DNA from: Numida meleagris
Taxonomy: Eukaryota > Chordata > Aves > Galliformes > Numididae
Direction of reading: 5' to 3'
Length of the DNA stretch: 64,000 bases
Assembly (NCBI RefSeq): GCF_002078875.1
Contig: NW_018364561.1
Span: 24,092 to 88,091, forward strand
The position numbers and the translations under genes are program-made. The notes beneath the pieces were generated by a model that saw only the letters and a list, made by a program, of their open reading frames with translations, was not told where the DNA came from and did not search any database. Of this stretch, positions 1 through 8,690 are shown in pieces (within the stretch, counting starts at the first letter, position 1; the number at the start of each line of letters is the position of its first letter).

Positions 1-1270
1 TACTTTAAGTAGATTAGTATGTAGTTAAACCAACAAATATAGTACTGAACAAGTTATTTATATTGCTCAAATTCAGTCATCACTACTAGCTACACTTATA
101 ACCCACAGTTTACAAGAAAAATACTATAACGTGATGAAGTAAATCCTACTTTTGGTGTTGGGAAAATATAAATGTTCTTTGTGATTTAATTCTGAGAAGT
201 CCTCTGGGGAGAAAATATTGGAAAAAATTAGTCAAGTACTTTGAGAATATTGAAGATTATGACAAAAATTTGAATGAAAGTTCAATGTATTTAAAGTTTT
301 ACTTTCTATATTGTGCAGCTTTACTTCAGTGGCTGCTAACTCCCTCATGTCACCTTAATATCAAATATTCTTATGCTTATACATAAGAATTACTTATAAG
401 ATTAAAGAACATTAATTGTATATTATTAATTATGTAGCACACTTTCCTAAGGATTATATTATTATTTCTAATGTCAGTGCTTTTTGTTGTCGCATTATAA
501 TTAATTTTTAGAACCTGTATATATAGCTATACTAGCAATTTAATTTCTCTAATTTCTCTGTTTCACATACATACAGAATAGTAATGATCATTAAAAATAT
601 ACTGTTGTGTAGTTTATGTAGCAGTCTTCGTTTTTAGAGATGAGCTAGACTTGATCAAATGTTAAAGCTCTGATTACAAGAAAAAGGAAAGATAACACAT
701 CTTTCCTTCCATTCTAGAATGCTAGAACAGCACATAATGCAGAAAAATGTCAAGGTTTATTTGGTACACATAAACATTTTATTAACACAGACCGTTCTTC
801 GTTTATTGCTCTAAATCTAGGATTGAATGAATAAATGTAAGTGGCATCTATCAATCACTTATTTTGGGGAGAATATCTTGCAATGGTACTTCTACTGGTG
901 CAGTAGCCATTATCATTTGTCCAATTTTCAGACTCACAGCTTTACATGTCTACTAAGTTAAATAAAGTGTCTAACAAAATTAGTCAGAAATATAGGCATT
1001 TTTCACACGAGTATTTTGGTACAGACAAAAAATTTATTTCTCAATGAAAGAAAAAAAAAAAAAGAAAATGGAAAGGGTGACTAAAAATTCCAGTGTAGCT
1101 GTTATGGTTTTTTTCAAAGAGACGTGAAAGAGCTAAGTGAGCACATATATCTTATAACTTCTAGCAAAGAGTACCCTTTGATTAGTATCTATTTAGTAAA
1201 AGAGCCAAAGAGAATCAGAGAGGTATATAAATAAACAAATAATACAGACCAAAAATGGCAATAAGTGTCT
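1..1270. other. unique AT-rich DNA, no gene seen
   Basis: No convincing open frame, splice-bounded exon or known repeat is visible. The only low-complexity feature is an A-rich run near 1049-1066. The base composition and lack of structure fit intron or intergenic DNA. Confidence 0.6.
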
Positions 1271-1271
1271 G

Positions 1272-1410
1272 TAATGTGTTGCTCTTGGCTAGCAGTCAGT
1301 GCCCACTTTGCCACACTCTCACTCCCCCTCCTCAGAAGGTCAGATGCAGAAAATACAATTAAAAAACTTGTGGGTTGGCATAAAAACAGAGACATCATTC
1401 ATTAGTTACC
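1272..1410 (-). mobile_element. degraded ERV LTR fragment
   Basis: Read on the minus strand, this segment follows the layout of the 3' part of the LTRs at 31460-31984 and 42598-43088. It has a GTTTTTAT stretch, then CAACCCA, a T-rich run, a pyrimidine-rich stretch, a GAGGGGGAGTGAG block and a short CTGCTAGCC-like end. Both ends are eroded and no target duplication is visible. The call rests on order and short-word similarity only; chance similarity is possible. Confidence 0.4.
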
Positions 1411-1990
1411 ATTATGGGCAAAATAGCCTCAACACAAGGAGGACTAATTCAATTTACTGCAAATTAATAACAGACTACAGCCGTTAAAAAGCAATTAAAA
1501 GCAAACTAAAATCACCTTCCTTCCACTCTCCATTTACCTCCTCCCCATCCTGAGTGGCTTCTTCTGTCCTTGTCTTGATAACGGATCAGAAGGCCATTGC
1601 CTAGCAGACTAAGAATGAAAAGATGGTGCAAAAGCGAGCCTAAGGAGGAAGGATGCCAGTGGAAATTGAACGATGTACAGAAATTCACTACTTTATAAAT
1701 GAGCTGACATATAGCAAAGTAACTACCAGGTTCCGGGTTTGCGGTGCTGCATTTTTGAACTGTTATCATATGATATCTGTAATAGTCACATTTTCTCATG
1801 TTATTCTGTTTTCTGGAAAACTTTTCAGTGTTTTGACATTTTTTTCCTCATAATTGTCCATCATAATATCTAGGAAGATTTTGATAGTATTCCTGTTGCA
1901 TTGCCTTGAATGACTTTAGAAGTTCATGTTCATAATTAAGTTTATGACAAAGTAAAACTGTATTTCATTTAAAATTGCATTTCTTTGCAG
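1411..1990. other. unique DNA before an exon candidate
   Basis: Mixed unique sequence with no recognised repeat. Several short open frames on both strands (about 60-95 codons) overlap each other and show no protein-like composition. The segment ends with a pyrimidine-rich tract and TTTCTTTGCAG, a good splice acceptor for the candidate exon that follows. Confidence 0.5.
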
Positions 1991-2090
1991 AGGCAATATG
2001 TTGATCTAATTTTATTAAACTACAATCAATCTAAAGATCAAGTAGAAAACATGTTGTTCATTGACAGAAAAGTGACCCTTTTTTCCCAAA
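1991..2090 (+). CDS. candidate internal exon, unidentified
   Basis: The segment follows a good acceptor (TTTCTTTGCAG) and can end before a GTATGA donor. The frame starting at 1991 is open for all 100 bases, giving a peptide that begins RQYVDLILLNYNQSKDQ. The frame stays open to the stop at 2333-2335, so a longer terminal exon is the alternative. The composition (hydrophobic, Gln, Asn, Lys) resembles coding sequence more than its neighbours do. I do not recognise the family. Its 3' phase does not join cleanly to the candidate exon at 7458. This is inference from splice-site shape and open frame only; a chance open frame in AT-rich intron DNA is quite possible. Confidence 0.22.
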
Positions 2091-2397
2091 GTATGACTCA
2101 GAAATCTGAAAATAGAAAAGTCATTGCACCTTGTTTTAATTACAGTGCTTACTACCCGCTAATGCATGTCGTCATATACCGCATGTCATATATTTTAGAG
2201 ACATATGGGAAGCACATTGTGCCAGGAAAGTCTGAGCAAAGAAAGCAGACCTGGAAGGAAAGGAGGAAAGCAAACCATGCTAACATTTTGTTTTGCTTTT
2301 GCTATGTTATTTATCTCCTAGACTTTCCTTCATGAAACAGTATGTAGACCAATATATAACTTTAAGATCTTTAATTTTTACTGTATCTGAGGTTAAA

Positions 2398-2540
2398 AAT
2401 CATACAATCATAGAAAATCCTGAGTTGGAAGGGATCCATGAGGATCACTGAGTCCAACTCGTGGACTGACATAGGACCACCCAAAAATGAAACAATACAT
2501 CTGAGAGTGTTGTCTAATCACTTCTTGATCTCCAGTAGAA
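2398..2540 (-). mobile_element. CR1 LINE 3' end, 5'-truncated
   Basis: The segment begins with CATACAATCATAGAAAATCC and continues GAGTTGGAAGGGATCC...GAGTCCAACTC, the reverse complement of a CR1 3' terminus. About 140 bases remain, and the copy stops in the 3' UTR. It belongs to a different subfamily from most other copies here, shown by the ACCACCCAAAAATGAAAC segment. Confidence 0.85.
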
Positions 2541-3206
2541 CTGATGCTGTAATACTGGTGACTTGAAAGTCTGTCTTTCCCAAAGTGGAAGAATAGCTTG
2601 AAGAAAAAGTTAGGGCTTTTTCCATCCTCCTGGCTTTGTCTCTATCCTTTTTACAAATTGTAAGAAACTATTTGATGTCATAAAGCCTTGATTTTTTTTA
2701 TGATACCTTTGCTTTCTGCAAAGTAATTGCCTGGGGTCATCAAAAAATTATCTTTGTCTTTTCCAGCCAAGGGACTATAAATAAGAGATTGATGTACTTT
2801 TTATACAGTATAGAATGTTACACTCACTTAAACTCACTCTTTTTTTTTTTTTCCTATGCATTATACTGAATGCCCAGGGAAGCATGAAAAGAAATGAAAT
2901 GTAAACAACTAGCCAAGTGTAAAGTTGCTTTTCAACACTAACTGCTTCAGATGCTTTATATCCTACTACAATCCACAAGTAGATTTCTACCACTGAATCA
3001 TTCAATTACAGAATAAATTAGGTGAGAAGAAACCTTCTACTGTAGATCTATGGCTAAAAGTAAAGGTAACTTCACATTTAGATCTTTCTAGATAAAAGAT
3101 TTCTGAGATGTTCTAAGGGCTTTATGAAGCTCAAATGCTTCATAAGCATTTGCATTCAAAAGCATTCAAAAGCTTTAGATTTCTGGTTAAGATTAATGTA
3201 TTTTAT
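2541..3206. other. unique DNA
   Basis: No repeat or gene recognised. A T-rich run lies near 2839-2852. Near 3127-3177 there are several short copies of AAAGCATT/ATGCTT-type words, a small local repeat of no evident function. Confidence 0.5.
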
Positions 3207-3751
3207 GAAGGCTGCTGTGAAGGTAATGCCTCCTATGTTAGCCCACAGTGTCAGAGGCAGGTGGTGGTGGTATGGCAGTAGAGGTTAAACCTTCCCACCA
3301 GCATTCTATTATATTTTGTTGCTGTGCAACAAATGGCAGCAAAGGGACAGTCTGTCAAAATGACGTTTGACATGGAAGTACATATGAAGCAAAGGTGTGG
3401 AACTGAATTCTTCCATGTGGAAAAAATGGCACCCACTGACATTCATTGGCACTTGCTCAATATTTATGGAGACCAGACACTTTATGTTAGTACAACAAAA
3501 GTTGGACTGCATAGGTAACAGTTACCTAGAAATGATGCCATCATAGCAATCAGTGAAATCAGCTCTGCTGATGCAGATTTTTTGGAGCCCAGCATGCATG
3601 GCTAGTGAAAATGCATAGCTAATGGTAGTGAGTAAGTTGAAAAACAGTGTTTTGTACCTGTGAGTTTGCACTATTAAACAGTTTTATTATGCTCTTTGTA
3701 TATGCTGTTGTTGTCGTGGAAATAAATAGAAGGCATTACTTTCGGAGAAAC
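3207..3751 (+). mobile_element. mariner element, Galluhop-type, non-autonomous
   Basis: The left end reads GGCTGCTGTGAAGGTAATGC and CTCCTAT follows. The right end is its diverged reverse complement (AAATAGAAGGCATTACTTTC), giving terminal inverted repeats of about 30 bases. Inside, the frame at 3324-3518 keeps the start of a mariner transposase, including DMEVHMKQR and MAPTDIHWHLLNIYGDQT, then loses similarity. No DDD/DDE catalytic domain is present and the element is only about 545 bases, so it could not move by itself. The transposase would normally bind the inverted repeats and cut and paste the element into TA sites. I see no clean TA duplication at the ends. The layout matches the copy at 54051-54588. 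The Galluhop name is from memory of the chicken family; mariner class is the firmer part. Confidence 0.85.
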
Positions 3752-4165
3752 CCATGTGATCCACAGCTTGCACTACATTAAATTGTAGTCTGAGCTTTAG
3801 CTTGAAAAATGCACTATGTAATTAAGGCTAGATTGTGCTCTGCTCTGCTACATAAAATAAAAACTTTGGTTTGGTATGTTTAAGAGAACTCCCAGCTGTC
3901 TAAGAAATTCCTCTTTATATTTGAACAGAGATAAAAAATTTCCCATTAAGATATAGATTAACTCTTCAAGTGACATTTCATAGAATCCTAGATGGGTTAG
4001 GGGCCTTAAAGACCATCTAGTTCCAACCCCTGGCTGTGGGCAGGGCTGATACCCACCAGATCATTATGCACAGGGCCCTATCCAACATGAACATGAATGC
4101 CTCCAATGACGAGGCATCCACAGCTTCAGTGGGTAATGTATTCCAGTACCTCACAACCTGATAAG

Positions 4166-4400
4166 NNNNNNNNNNNNNNNNNNNNNNNNNNNNNNNNNNN
4201 NNNNNNNNNNNNNNNNNNNNNNNNNNNNNNNNNNNNNNNNNNNNNNNNNNNNNNNNNNNNNNNNNNNNNNNNNNNNNNNNNNNNNNNNNNNNNNNNNNNN
4301 NNNNNNNNNNNNNNNNNNNNNNNNNNNNNNNNNNNNNNNNNNNNNNNNNNNNNNNNNNNNNNNNNNNNNNNNNNNNNNNNNNNNNNNNNNNNNNNNNNNN
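4166..4400. other. assembly gap (235 N)
   Basis: Run of N inside the CR1 copy. The flanks are the CR1 3' UTR on the left and the C-terminal reverse transcriptase region on the right. The true missing length cannot be judged from the sequence, though a full CR1 would need several hundred bases here. Confidence 0.99.
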
Positions 4401-4650
4401 CTTCCAGCCTACAAGTGCACATGGCTGGCTCATGTCCATCTTTTCATCCACCAGGACTCCAACTCCTCTGCAGAGCTGCTCTCAAGGAGCTATCCTACTT
4501 TGTAGACATAACTGGGATTGCCTCAACCCAAGTGCAACACCCTGCCCTTGACTTTGTTGAACACCATTAGGTTCAAATGGGCCCACTTCTCAAGCTCATC
4601 CAAGTACCTGTGGATGATATCCCTTCCTTCTACTCTGTCAACTGTGCCAC

Positions 4651-4890
4651 TTATCTTGGTGTGATCAGCAAGTCTGCTGAGTGTGCACTCGATCCTTTGT
4701 CTATGTAATTAATAAAGATGTTGACAAGCATCGGTCTCAAGACAGACCCCTGGGGGACATCACTCATCACTAGCCTCCACTTGGACATGTAGCTGTTGAC
4801 CACAACTCTCTGGCTGTCACCATCCAGCCAATTCTTTATCCACTGTATAGTCTGTTCCATGATCTTCCCAGGTGTAGATGTGAGGCTCAC
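4651..4890 (-). pseudogene. CR1 reverse transcriptase remnant (central motifs)
   Basis: The frame includes TPGKIMEQ, then WIKNWLDG, and then [19 protein letters not shown], which is the PQGS block of LINE reverse transcriptases. Downstream the frame shifts, so the catalytic (Y/F)ADD block appears out of frame as HSADLL. The enzyme would copy LINE RNA at a nicked genomic site (target-primed reverse transcription). This copy cannot encode it. Confidence 0.85.
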
Positions 4891-5141
4891 TGGCCTCTAT
4901 TTCCTTGGGTCTTCCTTTCTACCTTTCTTAAAAATGGGACAGACGTTTCCCTTTTTCCAGTCACCAGAGATTTCACCTGACAACCATCACTTTTCAAGTA
5001 TGATGGAGAGTGGCTTGGCAACCACGTCAGCCAGTTCCTTCGAGACCCTGAGTTTCATGTTGTCTGGCCCCATTGGCTTGTACACATTCAGTCTCATCAA
5101 GCAGCCCTGGACTCGCTCTGCTCTTGCAGTGGGAGAGAGGC

Positions 5142-5885
5142 CTAGATGTTCAGGGCAAGAGAGTTCAGAGATGGACAGTTAACCTGACTGCCAGTGAAGA
5201 TTGAGGGGAAGAACTCCTTGAGTACATCAGCCTTCTCCATGTCTGTTGAAGCCAGCTCTCCATTCTCATTTTTGAGAGGGAGCACGCTCTCCTTTTTCTG
5301 TCTCTTCCAACCAGTGTACCTAAAGAATCCCTTCTTGCTTTTTTTTACATCTCTCACCAAGCTGAGTTCTGTCTGCACCTTGGTTTTTCTGATCCCATCT
5401 TGGCATGTCCAGACAGCATTGCTGTATTCTTCCCAGGCCACCCATCCCCACTTCCACTGCCTGTACCTTTCGTTCGTTTCACCAGCAGGTTCTTGCAGAG
5501 CCTGGTTTCTTGCCTCCTCTGCTTGATTTTTTATACCAGGTGACGGAGAACTCTTGTGTTCTCATAAAAGTGTCCTTAAAATGCTGCCAGCTCTGTTCCA
5601 TTCCTGTGTTCCTATAGACAGCTTCCCAGGGGACCTCATCCAATAATTCCTTGAACCGTCAAAAGATCTCTCTGCTGAAGTTTGGGTGCTGCCTCCGCTC
5701 TTCGTCATGCCCATATTCCTTGAGATCATGAACTCAACCAGTTTGTGGTTGCTACAGCCCAGGACAATTCCAGTGTTACCCTCTTTAATGATCTCCTCTG
5801 CATCAGTGAGCACCAGGTCCAATAAAGCTTCACCTCCGGTTGGTCTGTCCAATATCTGGACCAGGAAGTAGTCCTCAGCAGACAC
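5142..5885 (-). pseudogene. CR1 endonuclease C-terminus and linker remnant
   Basis: Two minus-strand frames, 5562-5885 and 5142-5441, are adjacent parts of one dead ORF2. The first has GGEALLDLVLTDAEE and GIVLGCSNHKLVEFMI, the C-terminal part of the apurinic-type endonuclease (the SNH/SDH histidine motif is present). The second has KKGFFRYTGWKRQKK and ENGELASTDMEKADVLKEFF, the linker between endonuclease and reverse transcriptase. The two are separated by a frameshift. Family knowledge: this endonuclease nicks target DNA to start LINE insertion. Confidence 0.85.
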
Positions 5886-6261
5886 CAGGTGTCACTGTTT
5901 TTCCAGAAGACATCTGGGTGGTTGAAATTCCCCATCAAAATAAGAGCATGCATGATACTTCTTGTATCTGAAATAAGAAGGCCTGGTCAACAGGCTGCCC
6001 TTGATCAGGTGGCCAGTAGTAGACTCCAGCCACCAGATGTCCTTTATTGGTCTAATCCCTAATTTTAAACCACAAGCTCTCGATCTGATCATGGCTGTTT
6101 CTCAGAGGCAAGCTCTTCACAGTCTTTTCACTTCTTAACATAGAGTGCAACTTCCCCAGTCTTCTTGCCCTGCCTTAAAACTTGTAGCCCTCAGTCCTAT
6201 CCATTAGTATATCATATATCCATCTGTGCAGTTGCATAGATCCTTAAACTAACTTCTGAAC

Positions 6262-6640
6262 CACAGAGTCACAGAATTGTAGGGATTGGAAGGGACCTCA
6301 AAAGATCATTGAGTCCAAGCCCCCGGCTAAAGCGGGTGCAGTCTTCATTTCCCCAGGCTGAACAGACCCAGGTTACTCAGCCCTTCCTCACACAGAAGAT
6401 GCTCCAGGCCCTTCGTCATCTTTGTGGCTGCCTGCTGGACTCTTTCCTGGAGATCCGTGTCTTTTTGTTGCAGGGAGCCCAGAACTGGACACTGTATTCT
6501 AAATGTGGCCTCACCAGCGCAGAGTAGAGGGAGAGAATCACCTCCCTCAACCTGCAGGCCATGCTCTTTTTAATGCATCCCAGGATACCTTTGGACTTCT
6601 TGGCCACAAGGGCACACTGCTGGCTCATGGCCAGCCACGT
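6262..6640 (-). mobile_element. CR1 LINE copy, internally deleted
   Basis: The plus-strand start (CACAGAGTCACAGAATTGTA) is a CR1 3' terminus. After about 70 bases the sequence jumps, near 6340, from the terminal 3' UTR to the region before the end of the reverse transcriptase (CCCCAGGCTGAACAGACCC). Roughly 200-300 bases of 3' UTR are therefore missing. It continues to the CTGCTGGCTCATGGCC block and stops. The C-terminal reverse transcriptase frame is readable at 6416-6628 ([28 protein letters not shown]). Confidence 0.88.
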
Positions 6641-7457
6641 GAGCCATGGTGTTTTGTCCAGCTGAAATGAAAGACATTAGAAAGGACTTTAAATCCTGTA
6701 AGGTCTGTGTGGTAGGGCAGAGGTGTAGGGTAACTGAACGACAACAGGATCCAGGACTCTTCCAGAAACTGATATTGAAGAATATCAGGTCTGTAGAAAC
6801 AAGACTCTGTTGTCTGTTGCAAGAACACCTACTTAACTGTTTTATTGTTTGTATAAACGCTTTACATCTGTGACAAGTATGAGTAACATTAGAAGGCAAC
6901 AAACATAATGTTGCTGGTAGTGTGTTTAGAACACTGCAGAGGAGTGAGTTTTTATATTTCATCATTTATGCCTCAAATTCTTCAACCTCAGGTCCTAGAA
7001 ATTGGCCTTGTTTGAGGTGAAATTGTTAACACTGCCTGATCTGCAGTTACTAACGAGTAAATTAAGATCACTTGAGAAGAAGTCAGCATCTCAGAAAGCA
7101 TAGGCTTGCTGTACCAATGCGTGCATTCTAACAAGAAAGCTGCAAAATACTCTTTGTGCTTTGGCTGTCCCACAGACTAGTGTTACATTCAATGAAAGTA
7201 GTACTTTCTGCAAACAACATGGACCAGTAGATGGCCTGTCATCTTCCCTTTATATCTTCCTTTGAAATAATGCCTATAGAGATGCTGAAAAGTTTTAAAC
7301 TTGTTATTTCAAAACAAAATCCCATGTAATAGAAAGTTAAAAGTGTGGCAAAGAAAGAAACAAAGGAATATATCTCCTGAATAAAGACAAGTAAGAAATG
7401 CTTCAGATCCTTTTGACTTTGAACAATTTTTTTTCTGTTACACTTCTCTTTTTGAAG
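6641..7457. other. unique DNA before an exon candidate
   Basis: No recognised repeat. The last 40 bases have a long pyrimidine tract (TTTTTTTTCTGTTACACTTC, then TCTTTTTGAAG), a good splice acceptor for the next feature. The open frame at 6570-6965 on the minus strand is mostly CR1 shadow and unique DNA and is not credited. Confidence 0.5.
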
Positions 7458-7640
7458 GTGTCCATGTTAAAAACAGTTGTGCAGCAGACAAGTCGTTTTT
7501 CTGAACTGGATAGTTTTGAGGTTAGATTACTGAGAGAGGAAAGAGATCAAAATTTGAGAAAGTGGCTGACAGCTTCCGAAAGTTGTAATAAACAACTGAC
7601 TTTAAGGCAGCTACGAGCATTTCCAGAATTTTCTATCTGA
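7458..7640 (+). CDS. candidate 3'-terminal exon, unidentified
   Basis: Following a strong acceptor, the frame from 7458 reads 60 codons to a TGA at 7638-7640. The peptide begins VSMLKTVVQQTSRFSELDSF and includes EVRLLREERDQNLRKWLTA, ending in QLRAFPEFSI. It is rich in Arg, Glu, Leu and Gln in a pattern typical of an alpha-helical or coiled-coil protein and unlike random AT-rich DNA. No poly(A) signal is obvious close by. An internal donor (GTAATA near 7588) is an alternative. I do not recognise the protein. It may belong to the same gene as 8006-8146, but then the stop must be avoided by splicing, which the phases do not support well. Confidence 0.38.
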   Translation: MSMLKTVVQQTSRFSELDSFEVRLLREERDQNLRKWLTASESCNKQLTLRQLRAFPEFSI

Positions 7641-8005
7641 ACCTTTTGCATTGCAGTCATTAACTTGTACTTGAGTAGTGGTTATTTGGATGCTATGTTG
7701 CATTATCAAGGGGATTATAAAAGCCTTTTGAAACCAGCATGTTCTACTTTACACTGTAATAACCTCATCAGTGTTGTACCAATCATCACTAGATTCATTT
7801 TTGCCATGGAAACTAATTTAGCTTGCTTGGAGAATTCATAATAGCATTTTTCTTTGCTCGGTTTTCTTTCTAAAATGGTGACTTGAAATTTGACAAACAG
7901 GATCCTGTGTAAAGGACTTCAAATTTTACCATACTGTATACCCTAGTTTTATTAGTATTATCATAGGTGCTATAAAAGAGATAATCTTTTATTTTCTCAA
8001 TACAG
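7641..8005. other. unique DNA, possible intron
   Basis: AT-rich unique sequence. It ends in ATCTTTTATTTTCTCAATAC and AG, a good acceptor for the next candidate exon. Confidence 0.4.
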
Positions 8006-8146
8006 AGAAAGAATAATTTTCTCTTCTTGGTGAGGACTTACAGGACATTAATATGTGCCTCTTTATTAAAAGATCTTCAGGCCATGAAACTTGGATTTCA
8101 GAAAAATTCAGAGACACAAAAAATAGTATTCACTGTGAATACTCAG
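8006..8146 (+). CDS. candidate internal exon, phase 0-0, unidentified
   Basis: This is the best splice-bounded segment in the window. It starts after TTTATTTTCTCAATACAG and ends at ACTCAG followed by the donor GTAAGA. The 141 bases are exactly 47 codons with no stop. The peptide begins RKNNFLFLVRTYRTLICASL and continues KDLQAMKLGFQKNSETQ to FTVNTQ. The amino-acid composition is balanced and protein-like. The other two forward frames are poorer. I do not recognise the family. The next candidate exon on the same strand with matching phase is at 29661. Seen: the sites and the open frame. Inferred: that it is transcribed. Confidence 0.42.
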
Positions 8147-8389
8147 GTAAGAAATCCAGAATTGAAATTAGAATCTGAGTCTTAATTAGGAAGATGACTA
8201 TTCTCACCAAAAACTTGCAAATGGATTTGTGACCTTAGTTAGGAATTCACTTCTAGACATTGTTTTCCCCACTTAGTAAGGGTTCCTAGATTTCAGGCCT
8301 CTGTATATTTGTTTTCTAAGCCTTGACAGAGGATATTTTCTTTGTCCAGATGGTCACTGTTAACCATTGTTAATGATCACTGCTGACCA
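8147..8389. other. unique DNA between exon candidate and CR1
   Basis: No recognised feature. Just before the CR1, short related words (GTTAACCATTGTTAATGATC and CTGACCATTGTTAGGACA) make a small local repeat at the insertion boundary. Confidence 0.4.
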
Positions 8390-8690
8390 TTGTTAGGACA
8401 AGGGGGACAGGACAAGAGGGAATGGTTTTAAACTGAGACAGAGGAGATTTAGGCTAGACATTAGGAGGAAGTTTTTCGCTCAGAGGGTGGTGACGCACTG
8501 GAACAGGTTGCCCAGGGCGGTTGTGGATGCCCTATCCCTGGAGGCATTCAAGGCCAGGCTGGACGTGGCTCTGGGCAGCCTGGTTTAGTGGCTGCGACCC
8601 TGCACTCAGCAGGGGGGATGAAAACTCGATGATCTTTGAGGTCCTTTTCAACCCAGGTCATTTTATTATTCTATGTTTCTATGACTGTTA
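8390..8690 (+). mobile_element. CR1 LINE 3' end, 5'-truncated
   Basis: Plus-strand CR1 3' UTR from AGGACAAGAGGGAATGG through GGTGGTGACGCACTGGAACA and the CAGCAGGGGGGATGAAAACT segment. It ends in TTATTATTCTATGTTTCTAT. The terminal words and the GGGGGGATGAAAACT segment are shared with the copy at 23527-23722, so both belong to one subfamily. It lacks all coding sequence. Confidence 0.93.

Larger units (their letters stand above)
3978..6228 (-). mobile_element. CR1 LINE, long copy with assembly gap
   Basis: On the minus strand this reads, 5' to 3', from part of the endonuclease domain through the linker and reverse transcriptase to the CR1 3' UTR and terminal repeat (TTCATAGAATCCTAGATGGG at its plus-strand start). 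About 235 bases, covering the end of the reverse transcriptase and the start of the 3' UTR, are hidden by Ns at 4166-4400. The copy lacks ORF1 and the start of the endonuclease, which is ordinary 5' truncation. Coding remnants are frameshifted. It lies directly before a second minus-strand CR1 at 6262. It is an old, dead copy: the reverse transcriptase loses frame just after the PQGS motif. Confidence 0.92.
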
